The notes: generated from the letters alone by a model not told the origin. Counted from the stretch's first letter, positions 1 to 6,029 are shown. The stretch: 6,080 nucleotides of DNA from an uncultured Clostridia bacterium (GCA_946610835.1 CAMOCU010000071.1:1-6080); one strand, 5' to 3'. Made by a program: numbers and translations.

Positions 1-794
1 TCGACAAGCTTGAATTTGGCGAGCAGCTCCGGTTCGGTATGCCGCACATAATGGAAACAATCGAACATTTTGTCAAATCCCAGCCCCATGTGACACAGAA
101 AGTCGGGCAGTTTTTCGCCCAGCGTGTTGCACTTTTCCAGCGAAATCGTGTAATCTGTCGGCTCCTGAATTTCCAGCAGAAAGCAGCCGGGGCCGATGGC
201 GTGGGGCGTGCCACCCTCGATGAGAAAAACGTCGCCGGGCTTTACGGGAATCTTGTGCATGAGCGCGGCCATACCTTCGATATCCTGCCGGTCAAACAAC
301 GCGCGCAGATGCGCCTTGTCCACGTCCTCGCGAAAGCCGAGCAGAATGTACGGCGCCTGACCGTCGATCTCGCGGCCGTTCAGGATATACCACGCTTCCG
401 TTTTGCCGTAATCGGACTGAAAGAGCGTTTTGGCCGCCTGCTTGTCGGGATGCACCTGGATCGGCAGGCGCTCGGCGGAATCCAGAAACTTGGTCAGCAC
501 ACCGAAATGCGCACCGAAGCTGTCCACATGCGCCTGCCCGAGATAGCCGACAGGGTCGGATTCGATCAGATCACGCAGAAAGACCGTGCCTTGTGCCGTT
601 TGCGCACGGCTGAGTCCCTCCATTGGCGGCGCATCGTCGCGCGGCGGATTGTTGGCCGGGACAACAGAGGCCAGCCAATCCTCGGGGTAATATCCGTCTG
701 CGCCGTCCTCTCCGCGCAGCGCAGACAGCAGCAGCCCGCCCAGATAGATTCTCCAGACGCGGTTCGGCAGCATTTTGATCGGATGCATTGACAT
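1..794 (-). CDS. manA: Class I mannose-6-phosphate isomerase (3' end outside window)
   Basis: Cytoplasmic zinc enzyme that interconverts mannose-6-phosphate and fructose-6-phosphate, linking mannose use or GDP-mannose synthesis to glycolysis. The 264 visible residues carry the family signatures: PIQVHPD at 111-117, KTEAWYIL at 131-138, and GGTPHAIGPG at 194-203 followed by LEIQEPTDYT. By family knowledge the metal ligands are Gln113, His115, Glu133 and His198, all present. The N-terminus (NRVWRIYLGG, then YYPEDWLAS) resembles the divergent Clostridia-type branch rather than the E. coli type. The cupin-like C-terminus and the stop lie beyond base 1. The start ATG at 794 was chosen because a GGAGG at 804-808 sits 9 bases upstream; an in-frame ATG two codons later is a weaker alternative. 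An ATG at 802 is out of frame. It has its own promoter and is separated from the operon by a terminator. Confidence 0.92.
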   Translation of the reverse strand, partial: MSMHPIKMLPNRVWRIYLGGLLLSALRGEDGADGYYPEDWLASVVPANNPPRDDAPPMEGLSRAQTAQGTVFLRDLIESDPVGYLGQAHVDSFGAHFGVLTKFLDSAERLPIQVHPDKQAAKTLFQSDYGKTEAWYILNGREIDGQAPYILLGFREDVDKAHLRALFDRQDIEGMAALMHKIPVKPGDVFLIEGGTPHAIGPGCFLLEIQEPTDYTISLEKCNTLGEKLPDFLCHMGLGFDKMFDCFHYVRHTEPELLAKFKLV

Positions 795-834
795 AAATCC
801 ATTCCTCCGGGTTTTCAGAATATGGTTATAAAAC

Positions 835-863
835 AGTATACCGCATCCCGAAAAAAAATGCAA
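835..863 (-). promoter_or_regulatory. Sigma-A promoter of the mannose-6-phosphate isomerase gene
   Basis: On the minus strand a TTGCAT -35 (858-863) and a TATACT -10 (835-840) are separated by exactly 17 bases that include a T-rich stretch. Transcription would start near 828, giving a leader of about 35 bases with the GGAGG at 804-808. The -10 matches 5 of 6 consensus positions and the -35 matches 4 of 6. No operator-like repeat is evident around it. Confidence 0.75.
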
Positions 864-1010
864 TCCTAAAATTGCCGCCATGCTTTGTCGCGCACCCGGC
901 TCATGTTTCCGGCACAAATCAGGTGCGCTGCAGGCCGGGCTTTGCGGACATTCTGCGCAACCCGTTTTTTCTCGTTCCCTTCGCACATCCTGATTGAATC
1001 CGTGCCTGCT

Positions 1011-1050
1011 AAAAAAAGTTCGGGCAAACCATTCGAGGCTTGCCCGACTT
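1011..1050 (-). terminator. Rho-independent terminator of the six-gene operon
   Basis: On the minus strand, CGGGCAAGCC (1046-1037) pairs along all 10 positions (one G-T wobble) with GGTTTGCCCG (1030-1021) around a 6-base loop. A run of seven T follows (1017-1011). Flanking AAGT and ACTT extend the stem past one bulged A. It lies 26 bases after the pseudokinase stop codon and closes the operon. On the plus strand only four T follow the stem, so efficient bidirectional use is less likely. Confidence 0.93.
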
Positions 1051-1075
1051 TTATGCTTTCAGTTCATATATTTTT

Positions 1076-2164
1076 TTACAGAAACTCATTCAGGATCATG
1101 TAAATCAGCGCGGCAATCAGGACGGCGAGCACGACGCTCAGAAAAATCACAATACGCATTTCCTTGCGCTGCCGGACTTTGTGAATTTCGCCGCCCACGT
1201 CGGTAATTGTTTTTTGTCCCAACAGTGTCTGCTTAAATTCCGCAGCCGTTTTGAAGCGCATCTGATCGTCCGGTTCCATGGCTTTTTCGACCGCAAGACG
1301 CACATGCTCCGGGATCTCCGGCGGCATATCCAGCGCACTGTTGCCGGAGGAACGCGCAATTGCATCCGGCGGAATCGCGCCCATCAGCATCCGATACAGC
1401 ACTGCGCCCGCTGCATAAACATCGGTGAACGCGCCGTAACGGCTGTGGCTCATATACTGCTCCGCCGGCGCGTAACCGGGCGAATAATGCACGGTCATTT
1501 GGTTTTCCTGATACGGCGATCCTTCCTTGAGCGACTGGAACTGGATGATTTTGATCCGGTTATCCGCCGTGAGCAAAATCGTGTCCGGCGTAATACCGCG
1601 ATGCACCAGCCCTTCGCTGTGGATGCGCTGGAGTCCGTCCAGCACCGGCAAAAGAACAGACAGCGCCGTGTCCAGATCGAGTGTGCCGCCGCAGCTTTCC
1701 AGATACCCCGACAAACGCATACCCTCGAGATATTCGCTCACAACATAAACCGTGCTGTTCTCTGTAAACACATCAAAGACGTGGATCACCTGTTCGCAAT
1801 CCTGCAAATGCAACATGCGCTTGCCGCTGTCGTACACTTTCTGCACATCCGCGGCAAACGGTTCTTCAAATTTGGGCGACACAGCACGGATCTGCAGGCC
1901 GTCCGTTTCGCGGTACGTCATTTGGCGCGGGAAATATTCCTGCACCTCCACAATCTCCTTCTTTTGCAGGTCAAAGGCCTTGTAGGAAATGGAGCTGCGG
2001 TCGTGCAGCAAGACCTCGCCGATCAGGTACCGCTCGCGCAGCACGGTGCGCGCCGGAAGAAGCGCATGCTTGCGTTCCTGCGGCTCCTCAAATCCGCAAT
2101 GCGGACAGAATGCGCCGGACGTTTTTTCCTGAAAGCAGGAAATACAATAATTTTCGTATGCCAT
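1076..2164 (-). CDS. Zinc-ribbon, tail-anchored Ser/Thr pseudokinase
   Basis: 362 residues. An N-terminal zinc ribbon (C7-x2-C10 and C20-x2-C23) is followed by a kinase fold at about 46-315. A basic juxtamembrane stretch (KVRQRKEMR) leads to one membrane helix at about 337-357 with a very short tail, so the kinase fold should face the cytoplasm. It clearly derives from the Clostridia kinase family with EYFP, GYAPxEQY and TDVYAxG motifs, retained here at 76-79, 230-237 and 247-253. All catalytic elements are lost. The glycine loop is replaced by LLHDRSS. The VAIK lysine is Gln75, the HRD aspartate is Gly190, the metal-binding Asn is Thr195, and DFG is QFQ at 208-210. I checked these codons on the DNA and see no frameshift. 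ATG at 2164 follows GGAGG by 6 bases. It is the last gene of the operon. A scaffold or sensor role with the two FHA proteins is inference. Confidence 0.9.
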   Translation of the reverse strand: MAYENYCISCFQEKTSGAFCPHCGFEEPQERKHALLPARTVLRERYLIGEVLLHDRSSISYKAFDLQKKEIVEVQEYFPRQMTYRETDGLQIRAVSPKFEEPFAADVQKVYDSGKRMLHLQDCEQVIHVFDVFTENSTVYVVSEYLEGMRLSGYLESCGGTLDLDTALSVLLPVLDGLQRIHSEGLVHRGITPDTILLTADNRIKIIQFQSLKEGSPYQENQMTVHYSPGYAPAEQYMSHSRYGAFTDVYAAGAVLYRMLMGAIPPDAIARSSGNSALDMPPEIPEHVRLAVEKAMEPDDQMRFKTAAEFKQTLLGQKTITDVGGEIHKVRQRKEMRIVIFLSVVLAVLIAALIYMILNEFL

Positions 2165-2185
2165 CCTTTTCCTCCGATCCGTCCG

Positions 2186-2530
2186 TCAATTCAAACGGAA
2201 TGTATTGCTCATGTCGCCAAGCGCAATCACAGTGCCGCGCGGCACCTCCACACTCGATCCGCGGTTCATTTTTTGTCCGTCGACAAACGTGCCGTTGCGT
2301 GAACAATCCGTGACGATATAACTCGCCGTGACCGCGTTGGCACACACAGTGCAGTGTGTACGGCTCACGAGATCCGCGCTCGCGTCCAGCACAATCTGGG
2401 ACGTTTTGGGATCTCTGCCGAACGTGATGCTTTCGCCCGGGTCCAGCCGGAAGATCGCGCCGGAATACATGCCGCTGATTCCCATAACAGACGCTACGAA
2501 GGAATTGTCCTGTTTTTTGAATATTTTCAA
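2186..2530 (-). CDS. Small stand-alone FHA-domain protein
   Basis: Soluble protein of 114 residues that is almost entirely one forkhead-associated domain, a phosphothreonine-peptide binding fold. Numbered from the TTG start, the canonical binding residues are present: Gly38-Arg39 (FGRDP), Ser56-Arg57-Thr58-His59, and Asn79-Gly80-Thr81 within DCSRNGTF. It should therefore be able to bind a phosphorylated partner. No zinc ribbon or membrane segment is seen. I chose TTG at 2530 because a near-complete Shine-Dalgarno (2534-2546) ends at the right distance. A GTG at 2539 would add three residues but lies inside that site. It sits 23 bases after the larger FHA gene and 21 bases before the pseudokinase gene. 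The natural ligand is unknown; the neighbouring zinc-ribbon FHA protein or the pseudokinase are candidates. Confidence 0.88.
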   Translation of the reverse strand: MKIFKKQDNSFVASVMGISGMYSGAIFRLDPGESITFGRDPKTSQIVLDASADLVSRTHCTVCANAVTASYIVTDCSRNGTFVDGQKMNRGSSVEVPRGTVIALGDMSNTFRLN

Positions 2531-2533
2531 TCG

Positions 2534-2546
2534 GGTCACCGCCTTT
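2534..2546 (-). promoter_or_regulatory. Near-complete Shine-Dalgarno that decides a TTG start
   Basis: Minus-strand AAAGGCGGTGACC matches the 13-base anti-16S complement AAAGGAGGTGATC at 11 positions. Its GGCGG core ends 8 bases before TTG at 2530, which is ideal spacing. The alternative GTG (2537-2539) is part of the site itself and would leave almost no spacing, which argues against it. Confidence 0.65.
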
Positions 2547-2553
2547 GTCGGTT

Positions 2554-3195
2554 TTAATCCTGGTTCTGTGCTTCGTCATCCCAGGAGAAACTCTCGGAAC
2601 AGAAGGGCACAAAGATCAGATCTGTGTCGCCCAGCGCGATCCGGTCGCCGGAGTGAAGCTCCGTCGGCACAAGAACAGGTTTGCGGTTGAGATAACACAG
2701 GGCTGCGGATTCGCCGGGCTGCAGGATGAAGCTTTTGCCCAGCGGGTCATAGGTCAAAATGGCGTGGCGGTCGCGCGACACCGTGCGGTCGGCGCTCAGA
2801 CACACATCCATATTGCCGCCGCGGCCGATGAAATTGCGGCCGCTTTTGATGCGGAAATCCTGCCCGTAATGTACGCCGCGCACGCAGACCAGCCAGCCGA
2901 CTACCGGCTGCGTCCCCAACGCCTTTTGATAAAACTGGACGGTCATGCTGCTCTGTTCAACCGTGGGGTTGCCCTGCAGATACACCGTTTCCGTTTTACC
3001 GCCGGACGGGCGCACAACGGGCTGCGCCTGCTCGGGGATCGGCTCGACAAGCGTGATCTCGTCGTCGTTCTCCACGCCGCCCATAACCGTCACGTTCGGC
3101 GTTTGGGTATTGCTGCAATGCGGGCAGGATTCAAACTTGCTCCCATCATAGAAGTGCCCGCGCGGGCAGCGGGATAATTTTTTGATCTCTTTCAT
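2554..3195 (-). CDS. Zinc-ribbon FHA-domain protein
   Basis: 213 residues, probably cytoplasmic. A small N-terminal metal-binding module, C10-x3-H14 with C24-x2-C27 in the CPxGHxYDxSKFxxCPxC pattern, is followed by a flexible linker rich in Thr, Glu and Pro (about 30-95). A C-terminal FHA domain spans about 100-197: FIGRGGNMDV with Arg125, TVSRDRH at 138-144 and Asn170, ending in FVPF. The FHA motifs are slightly atypical, with SRDRH instead of SRxH and a lone Asn without the usual NG, so phosphothreonine binding is less certain than for its smaller neighbour. Threonines in acidic contexts in the linker (NDDEITL, KTETVYL) could be phosphorylation sites; that is inference. ATG at 3195 follows AAGGAG by 7 bases, and that site overlaps the stop codon of the LytTR gene, suggesting translational coupling. 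Confidence 0.9.
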   Translation of the reverse strand: MKEIKKLSRCPRGHFYDGSKFESCPHCSNTQTPNVTVMGGVENDDEITLVEPIPEQAQPVVRPSGGKTETVYLQGNPTVEQSSMTVQFYQKALGTQPVVGWLVCVRGVHYGQDFRIKSGRNFIGRGGNMDVCLSADRTVSRDRHAILTYDPLGKSFILQPGESAALCYLNRKPVLVPTELHSGDRIALGDTDLIFVPFCSESFSWDDEAQNQD

Positions 3196-3206
3196 AGCTG
3201 ATCTCC

Positions 3207-3923
3207 TTATTCTTCAATATTCAGGTACTGCATGAACTTCGCCTTGACCGAACTGTACCGGCGCTGGCTGATGGGAACAAACAGCCCGTTTTGCATGGTA
3301 ATGCCTTCTTTTGTGAGCGTTTTGATGTATTTGACATGGACAATATAACTTTGGTGCACGCGGATAAAATCCTCGGCGTCCAGCTGTGTTTCGACCTCGT
3401 CGAGTTTGGCGTAAAACTCGCTGTCGCCATCTTTGTGGATGGCGCTGCATTTGCGGCCGCTGCTCATAAAATAGTAGATATCGTCCAGCCGCACACGCTG
3501 CACATTGCCGGAAACTTTGTATGTAAAAAACTTGTCTGTGTCCGCTTCATAATAGGCAAAATACCTGTCAATGGTTTCTGAAAGCGTGCGGATGGGCGCG
3601 GGCTTGATGAGATAATCGAACACGCGCAGCTTGTAGCCATACAGCACGTATGAATCGTCGGCCGACAGAATGATGATTTCGGTGTGGACGTTGCCGCTTT
3701 CACGGATCCGCCGGGCAATCTCGATCCCCGGAAAAATCTCGGCGTCTACTTCGATGAATACAATATCAAAATGAAAATCCTGTGCAAAGTCAATCTGTGC
3801 GACCTGACGCGGATCTGTGTAGACCTCGTAACCGAATTCACATCGGTCAAACAGCAGCCGGATCAGCACCTCTTCAAGCTGGTCGGCATTGTCCTCGGTG
3901 TCGAACACCGCTATTTTCAGCAT
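3207..3923 (-). CDS. LytTR-family response regulator with a non-canonical receiver
   Basis: 238-residue transcription factor. A receiver domain (about 1-122) is followed by a LytTR DNA-binding domain (about 131-235; LDDIYYFMSSGRKC, FIRVHQSYIV, VPISQRRYSSVK). LytTR domains bind paired direct repeats upstream of target promoters. In the receiver, Asp8, Ser87 and Lys107 are kept. The second pocket acid is Thr9, and the phosphoacceptor position in FDIVFIE aligns without gaps to Glu58, with the usual MPG turn replaced by AEI. Normal phosphorylation should not occur; Glu may mimic the active state. No histidine kinase is in the window. In B. subtilis the LytTR regulator NatR controls natAB, so adjacency to a NatAB-type exporter fits. 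ATG at 3923 follows GGAGG by 7 bases; the gap to the permease stop is 24 bases. Confidence 0.93.
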   Translation of the reverse strand: MLKIAVFDTEDNADQLEEVLIRLLFDRCEFGYEVYTDPRQVAQIDFAQDFHFDIVFIEVDAEIFPGIEIARRIRESGNVHTEIIILSADDSYVLYGYKLRVFDYLIKPAPIRTLSETIDRYFAYYEADTDKFFTYKVSGNVQRVRLDDIYYFMSSGRKCSAIHKDGDSEFYAKLDEVETQLDAEDFIRVHQSYIVHVKYIKTLTKEGITMQNGLFVPISQRRYSSVKAKFMQYLNIEE

Positions 3924-3947
3924 GGCTTGTCCTCCCCTTTTTCGGGA

Positions 3948-5123
3948 TTATCCCCGCAGCATTTTTTCGCTTTTCAGCAGACGCGTACTCAGCATGAGCA
4001 GCGCTGCGGAATACACAAGGCAAGACACGATTGTCACCGCAACCTGCGTACCCTGCGCCATGTCGGCAAAAAGCATTTTGATCGTCATAATGACGTTGTA
4101 AACCGGGATCAGCATGGAAAGATTGCTGACGCCGGAAAGCTCCTTGAAGGCGACCGCGCCGCCAAGCAGCGAGGCAAAAACCGTCAACAGACTGGTTTGC
4201 GACTGCGCCTCCTTGACCGTCCGCGCATGCAGCGCAAGCAGCGTCAGCAGCGAAGCGGAAAAGACGGACAGCGACAGACACACTGCAAGAATTCCAACAA
4301 TCCGGCCGAAGCCAAGCCCCAGATCCGCACCGTTCTGCTCTCCGCCGCCCAGCATCATGGCGGTGGAATCGGAAAGCGAAAAAGAGATCAGGTAGGCAAG
4401 GATCGAAAGCGTCATGCTCGCCACGCTTACGCAAAGCGTTGAGGCAAATTTGGCGGCAAGAATGCTCATACGGCTGGTCTGCGTGGTGAGCAGACTTTCA
4501 AACGTGCCGCGCTCCTTTTCGCCCGTGAACAGGTCGACCGCAACAGAAACGCCGCCGTTCATAATCAGCATCACCAGCAGCATCGGCGCAATGATCGCCA
4601 TGGCGGAGGATCCGGTGCCCACGCTCGCCGCTTTCTGCATCCGCATCGGGCGCAGCGCGCCGAAGTCGATCCCCTGCTGCTGCAGCGGCTGTTCGGCCAC
4701 GGCCTGATTGATCTGCTCGATCATCTTATAGATCTCGTCCGCAATCGCCTGATTGGCCGTGGACGACGCGCTGGATGTATACGTCAGCACGCCGCTTTGA
4801 AATTCCAGCATGGCCAGCGCATCGCCGCGCCGCAGCGCTTCCTCGGCCTGGTCATACGGAATGTCCAGACGCTGTATGCGCGCGCTCTCGTCGCTGTCCA
4901 ATGCACCGAAAATCTGATCGTACAGCGCACGATCCTCCTGCGTATCGCAGTACGCAACGTAAGTAAACTGCTTTTCCTGCCCGTTTTTTTCAATTTGAGA
5001 ACCCATAAGCAGGAACATCGCCGGAAACAGAATCACCGGCACAAACAACATGATGAAGCTGCGCTTGTCGCGGACAATGTCCGTCAGCTCTTTTTTAAGA
5101 ATCAATCCGAAATTTCCGCGCAT
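3948..5123 (-). CDS. natB: NatB-type ABC exporter permease
   Basis: 391-residue integral membrane subunit of an ABC-2 exporter. The first helix lies at about 22-41 after a KELTDIVRDKRS amphipathic start typical of NatB proteins. A large extracytoplasmic domain follows (about 45-172, Gln-rich near 138-151). About five more helices lie near 174-197, 225-250, 273-298, 305-325 and 362-380. The coupling signature VDLFTGEKERGTFESLL (196-212) is the family hallmark. In B. subtilis NatAB extrudes sodium, but relatives handle other substrates, so the substrate here is open. The GGAGG at 5132-5136 lies inside the end of the ATPase gene, 8 bases from the ATG, and only 3 bases separate the two genes, so the subunits are likely made in step. 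Confidence 0.92.
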   Translation of the reverse strand: MRGNFGLILKKELTDIVRDKRSFIMLFVPVILFPAMFLLMGSQIEKNGQEKQFTYVAYCDTQEDRALYDQIFGALDSDESARIQRLDIPYDQAEEALRRGDALAMLEFQSGVLTYTSSASSTANQAIADEIYKMIEQINQAVAEQPLQQQGIDFGALRPMRMQKAASVGTGSSAMAIIAPMLLVMLIMNGGVSVAVDLFTGEKERGTFESLLTTQTSRMSILAAKFASTLCVSVASMTLSILAYLISFSLSDSTAMMLGGGEQNGADLGLGFGRIVGILAVCLSLSVFSASLLTLLALHARTVKEAQSQTSLLTVFASLLGGAVAFKELSGVSNLSMLIPVYNVIMTIKMLFADMAQGTQVAVTIVSCLVYSAALLMLSTRLLKSEKMLRG

Positions 5124-5126
5124 TGC

Positions 5127-5846
5127 TCAGCCCTCCGCAATCCTGAAAAACATTTCCATCACATCATCCGTTCCCTCAGCGGCGAGAATTTCCTCTTTGG
5201 TGCCGCTGCGGATGATCTGTCCGTCGGCAATGATCACCAGATCGTCGCAAAGGCGTTCGATCTCGTGCATATTGTGCGTGGAAACCAGCACGGTTTTGCC
5301 CTGTGCTTTGCAAGTAAGGATAAAGTCCTGCACATCGCGGATGCTGTAAATATCCAGGCCGGTGGACGGCTCGTCGAGCAGTATCGTGGACGGGTCATGG
5401 ACAATGGATTTGGCAAAGGAAACCTTTTGCCGCATGCCGCGGGAAAAACCGGCAACACGCTTGAAAAGGTAACGATCCATATCCAGCAGGTTGGACAGAA
5501 TGCGGATGCGTTTTTCCGCCTGCTCGTCGCTCATACCCTGCAGTTTGGCAAAATACAGAATGTTCTCCCACGCTGTCAGCCGGTTATACAGCGCGACGTC
5601 GCCGCCGAACAGCACGCCGAGATTGCGCCGCGCGGCATCCGGCATACGCACCGCATCCGCACCATCGACAAAAATATCACCGCTGTCGGGTCGGAGCACT
5701 GTGGAAATCAGACGCATGGTCGTTGTCTTGCCGGAACCGTTGGCGCCGAGAAAGCCGGTAATCTTTCCCTCCCGTGCCTCAAAGCTGATGTTGCGGATCA
5801 CTTGCGTCTTCCCAAAGGATTTGCTGACGTTGCTTACAGAGATCAT
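5127..5846 (-). CDS. natA: NatA-type ABC exporter ATPase
   Basis: 239-residue nucleotide-binding subunit that powers the adjacent permease at the inner face of the membrane. Walker A is GANGSGKT (34-41), the signature loop is FSRGMRQK (134-141, for LSGGQ), Walker B is ILLDEP (155-160) and the switch histidine is His191 in STHNMHE. The Q-loop region reads VLFGGDVALYNRLT, with Gly in place of Gln, as I recall for NatA-type ATPases. The length is normal and all hydrolysis motifs are intact, so the pump should be active, unlike the downstream pseudokinase. ATG at 5846 follows AAAGGG by 7 bases. It is the first gene of the operon, with a leader of about 24 bases after the main promoter. Confidence 0.93.
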   Translation of the reverse strand: MISVSNVSKSFGKTQVIRNISFEAREGKITGFLGANGSGKTTTMRLISTVLRPDSGDIFVDGADAVRMPDAARRNLGVLFGGDVALYNRLTAWENILYFAKLQGMSDEQAEKRIRILSNLLDMDRYLFKRVAGFSRGMRQKVSFAKSIVHDPSTILLDEPSTGLDIYSIRDVQDFILTCKAQGKTVLVSTHNMHEIERLCDDLVIIADGQIIRSGTKEEILAAEGTDDVMEMFFRIAEG

Positions 5847-5876
5847 GGTGTCGCCCTTTCCTGTATACTTGCTTTT

Positions 5877-5905
5877 ATCTTAAAAGATTCGACGGCATTT
5901 GTCAA
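5877..5905 (-). promoter_or_regulatory. Main sigma-A promoter of the exporter/FHA/pseudokinase operon
   Basis: A perfect TTGACA -35 (5900-5905) and a TAAGAT -10 (5877-5882, 4 of 6 consensus positions) are separated by exactly 17 bases on the minus strand. Transcription would begin near 5870. The -35 is overlapped by the second of two direct repeats, which suggests regulation by a DNA-binding protein. No other convincing promoter is seen before the terminator at 1011, and gaps between the six genes are at most 24 bases, so one transcript is expected. Confidence 0.78.
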
Positions 5906-5933
5906 TCATTTCCCGCCCAAAAATCAATGATTT
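5900..5933 (-). promoter_or_regulatory. Paired direct repeats and palindrome at the operon promoter (possible LytTR site)
   Basis: On the minus strand AAATCATTGATT (5933-5922) and AAATGATTGACA (5911-5900) match at 9 of 12 positions and start 22 bp apart, two helical turns. The second covers the -35. The first is also part of a perfect 13-base palindrome, AAATCA-centre-TGATTT (5921-5933). LytTR proteins typically bind two direct repeats spaced this way beside the -35, and a LytTR gene is third in this operon. The repeats do not closely match the published LytTR consensus, so autoregulation is a hypothesis. Confidence 0.45.
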
Positions 5934-5963
5934 GCAGTATAATTCTGCCGCACTTGCATTCGG

Positions 5964-5972
5964 AGTATAGCA
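5964..5972 (-). promoter_or_regulatory. Possible extended -10 promoter upstream of the main one
   Basis: The minus strand reads TGCTATACT, a full extended -10 (TG-n-TATACT). The -35 region at the right distance is poor (around TTTCCA with a 16-base spacer). It would add about 90 bases of leader containing the direct repeats and the main promoter. It may be a secondary start or chance. Confidence 0.3.
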
Positions 5973-6002
5973 CAATTCCGCAATTTGGAAAGTACGATCG
6001 TC

Positions 6003-6029
6003 AAAAACGACAGGTTTTTTGTCATTTTT
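6003..6029. terminator. Weak AT-rich hairpin, possible terminator of an upstream gene
   Basis: AAAAA-C-GACA (6003-6012) pairs with TGTC-A-TTTTT (6020-6029) around a 7-base loop, with one C/A mismatch. Read on the minus strand this is an A-tract, a short GACA/TGTC core and a T-tract, which could end transcription arriving from beyond the right edge. The core is only 4 bp, so it may be weak or serve as a protein site. Confidence 0.3.

Noticed and set aside
39..791. Long plus-strand open frame opposite the mannose-6-phosphate isomerase gene
   Set aside because: It mirrors a gene with clear catalytic motifs on the minus strand; its translation has no recognisable domain and no ribosome site.
895..939. 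Imperfect inverted repeat (CCCGGC/GCCGGG with an inner GCAC/GTGC) in the spacer before the isomerase promoter
   Set aside because: The arms are 4-6 bases with a long interior, no T-tract follows, and such pairings are expected by chance in GC-rich spacer; no riboswitch or RNA gene pattern is recognised.
1076..2164. Possibility that the kinase gene is simply a decaying pseudogene
   Set aside because: The frame is intact over 362 codons with a good ribosome site, an intact zinc ribbon, conserved fold motifs and a clean C-terminal membrane helix; the losses are confined to catalytic positions.
1040..2302. 420-codon plus-strand open frame opposite the pseudokinase and small FHA genes
   Set aside because: It is His/Arg/Gln-rich antisense of two genes with recognisable domains, and it crosses their boundary, which a real gene pair would not predict.
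2088..2612. 174-codon minus-strand frame overlapping both FHA genes
   Set aside because: It overlaps three better-supported genes in another frame, and its translation shows no domain, whereas the alternative frame gives a textbook FHA domain.
4797..5930. 377-codon plus-strand open frame opposite the ATPase gene and the end of the permease gene
   Set aside because: Antisense to intact Walker A, signature and Walker B coding sequence, running through the operon promoter; no family features.
5994..6001. 8-base palindrome ACGATCGT
   Set aside because: Too short to call as an operator; it does not extend further and has no second copy nearby.
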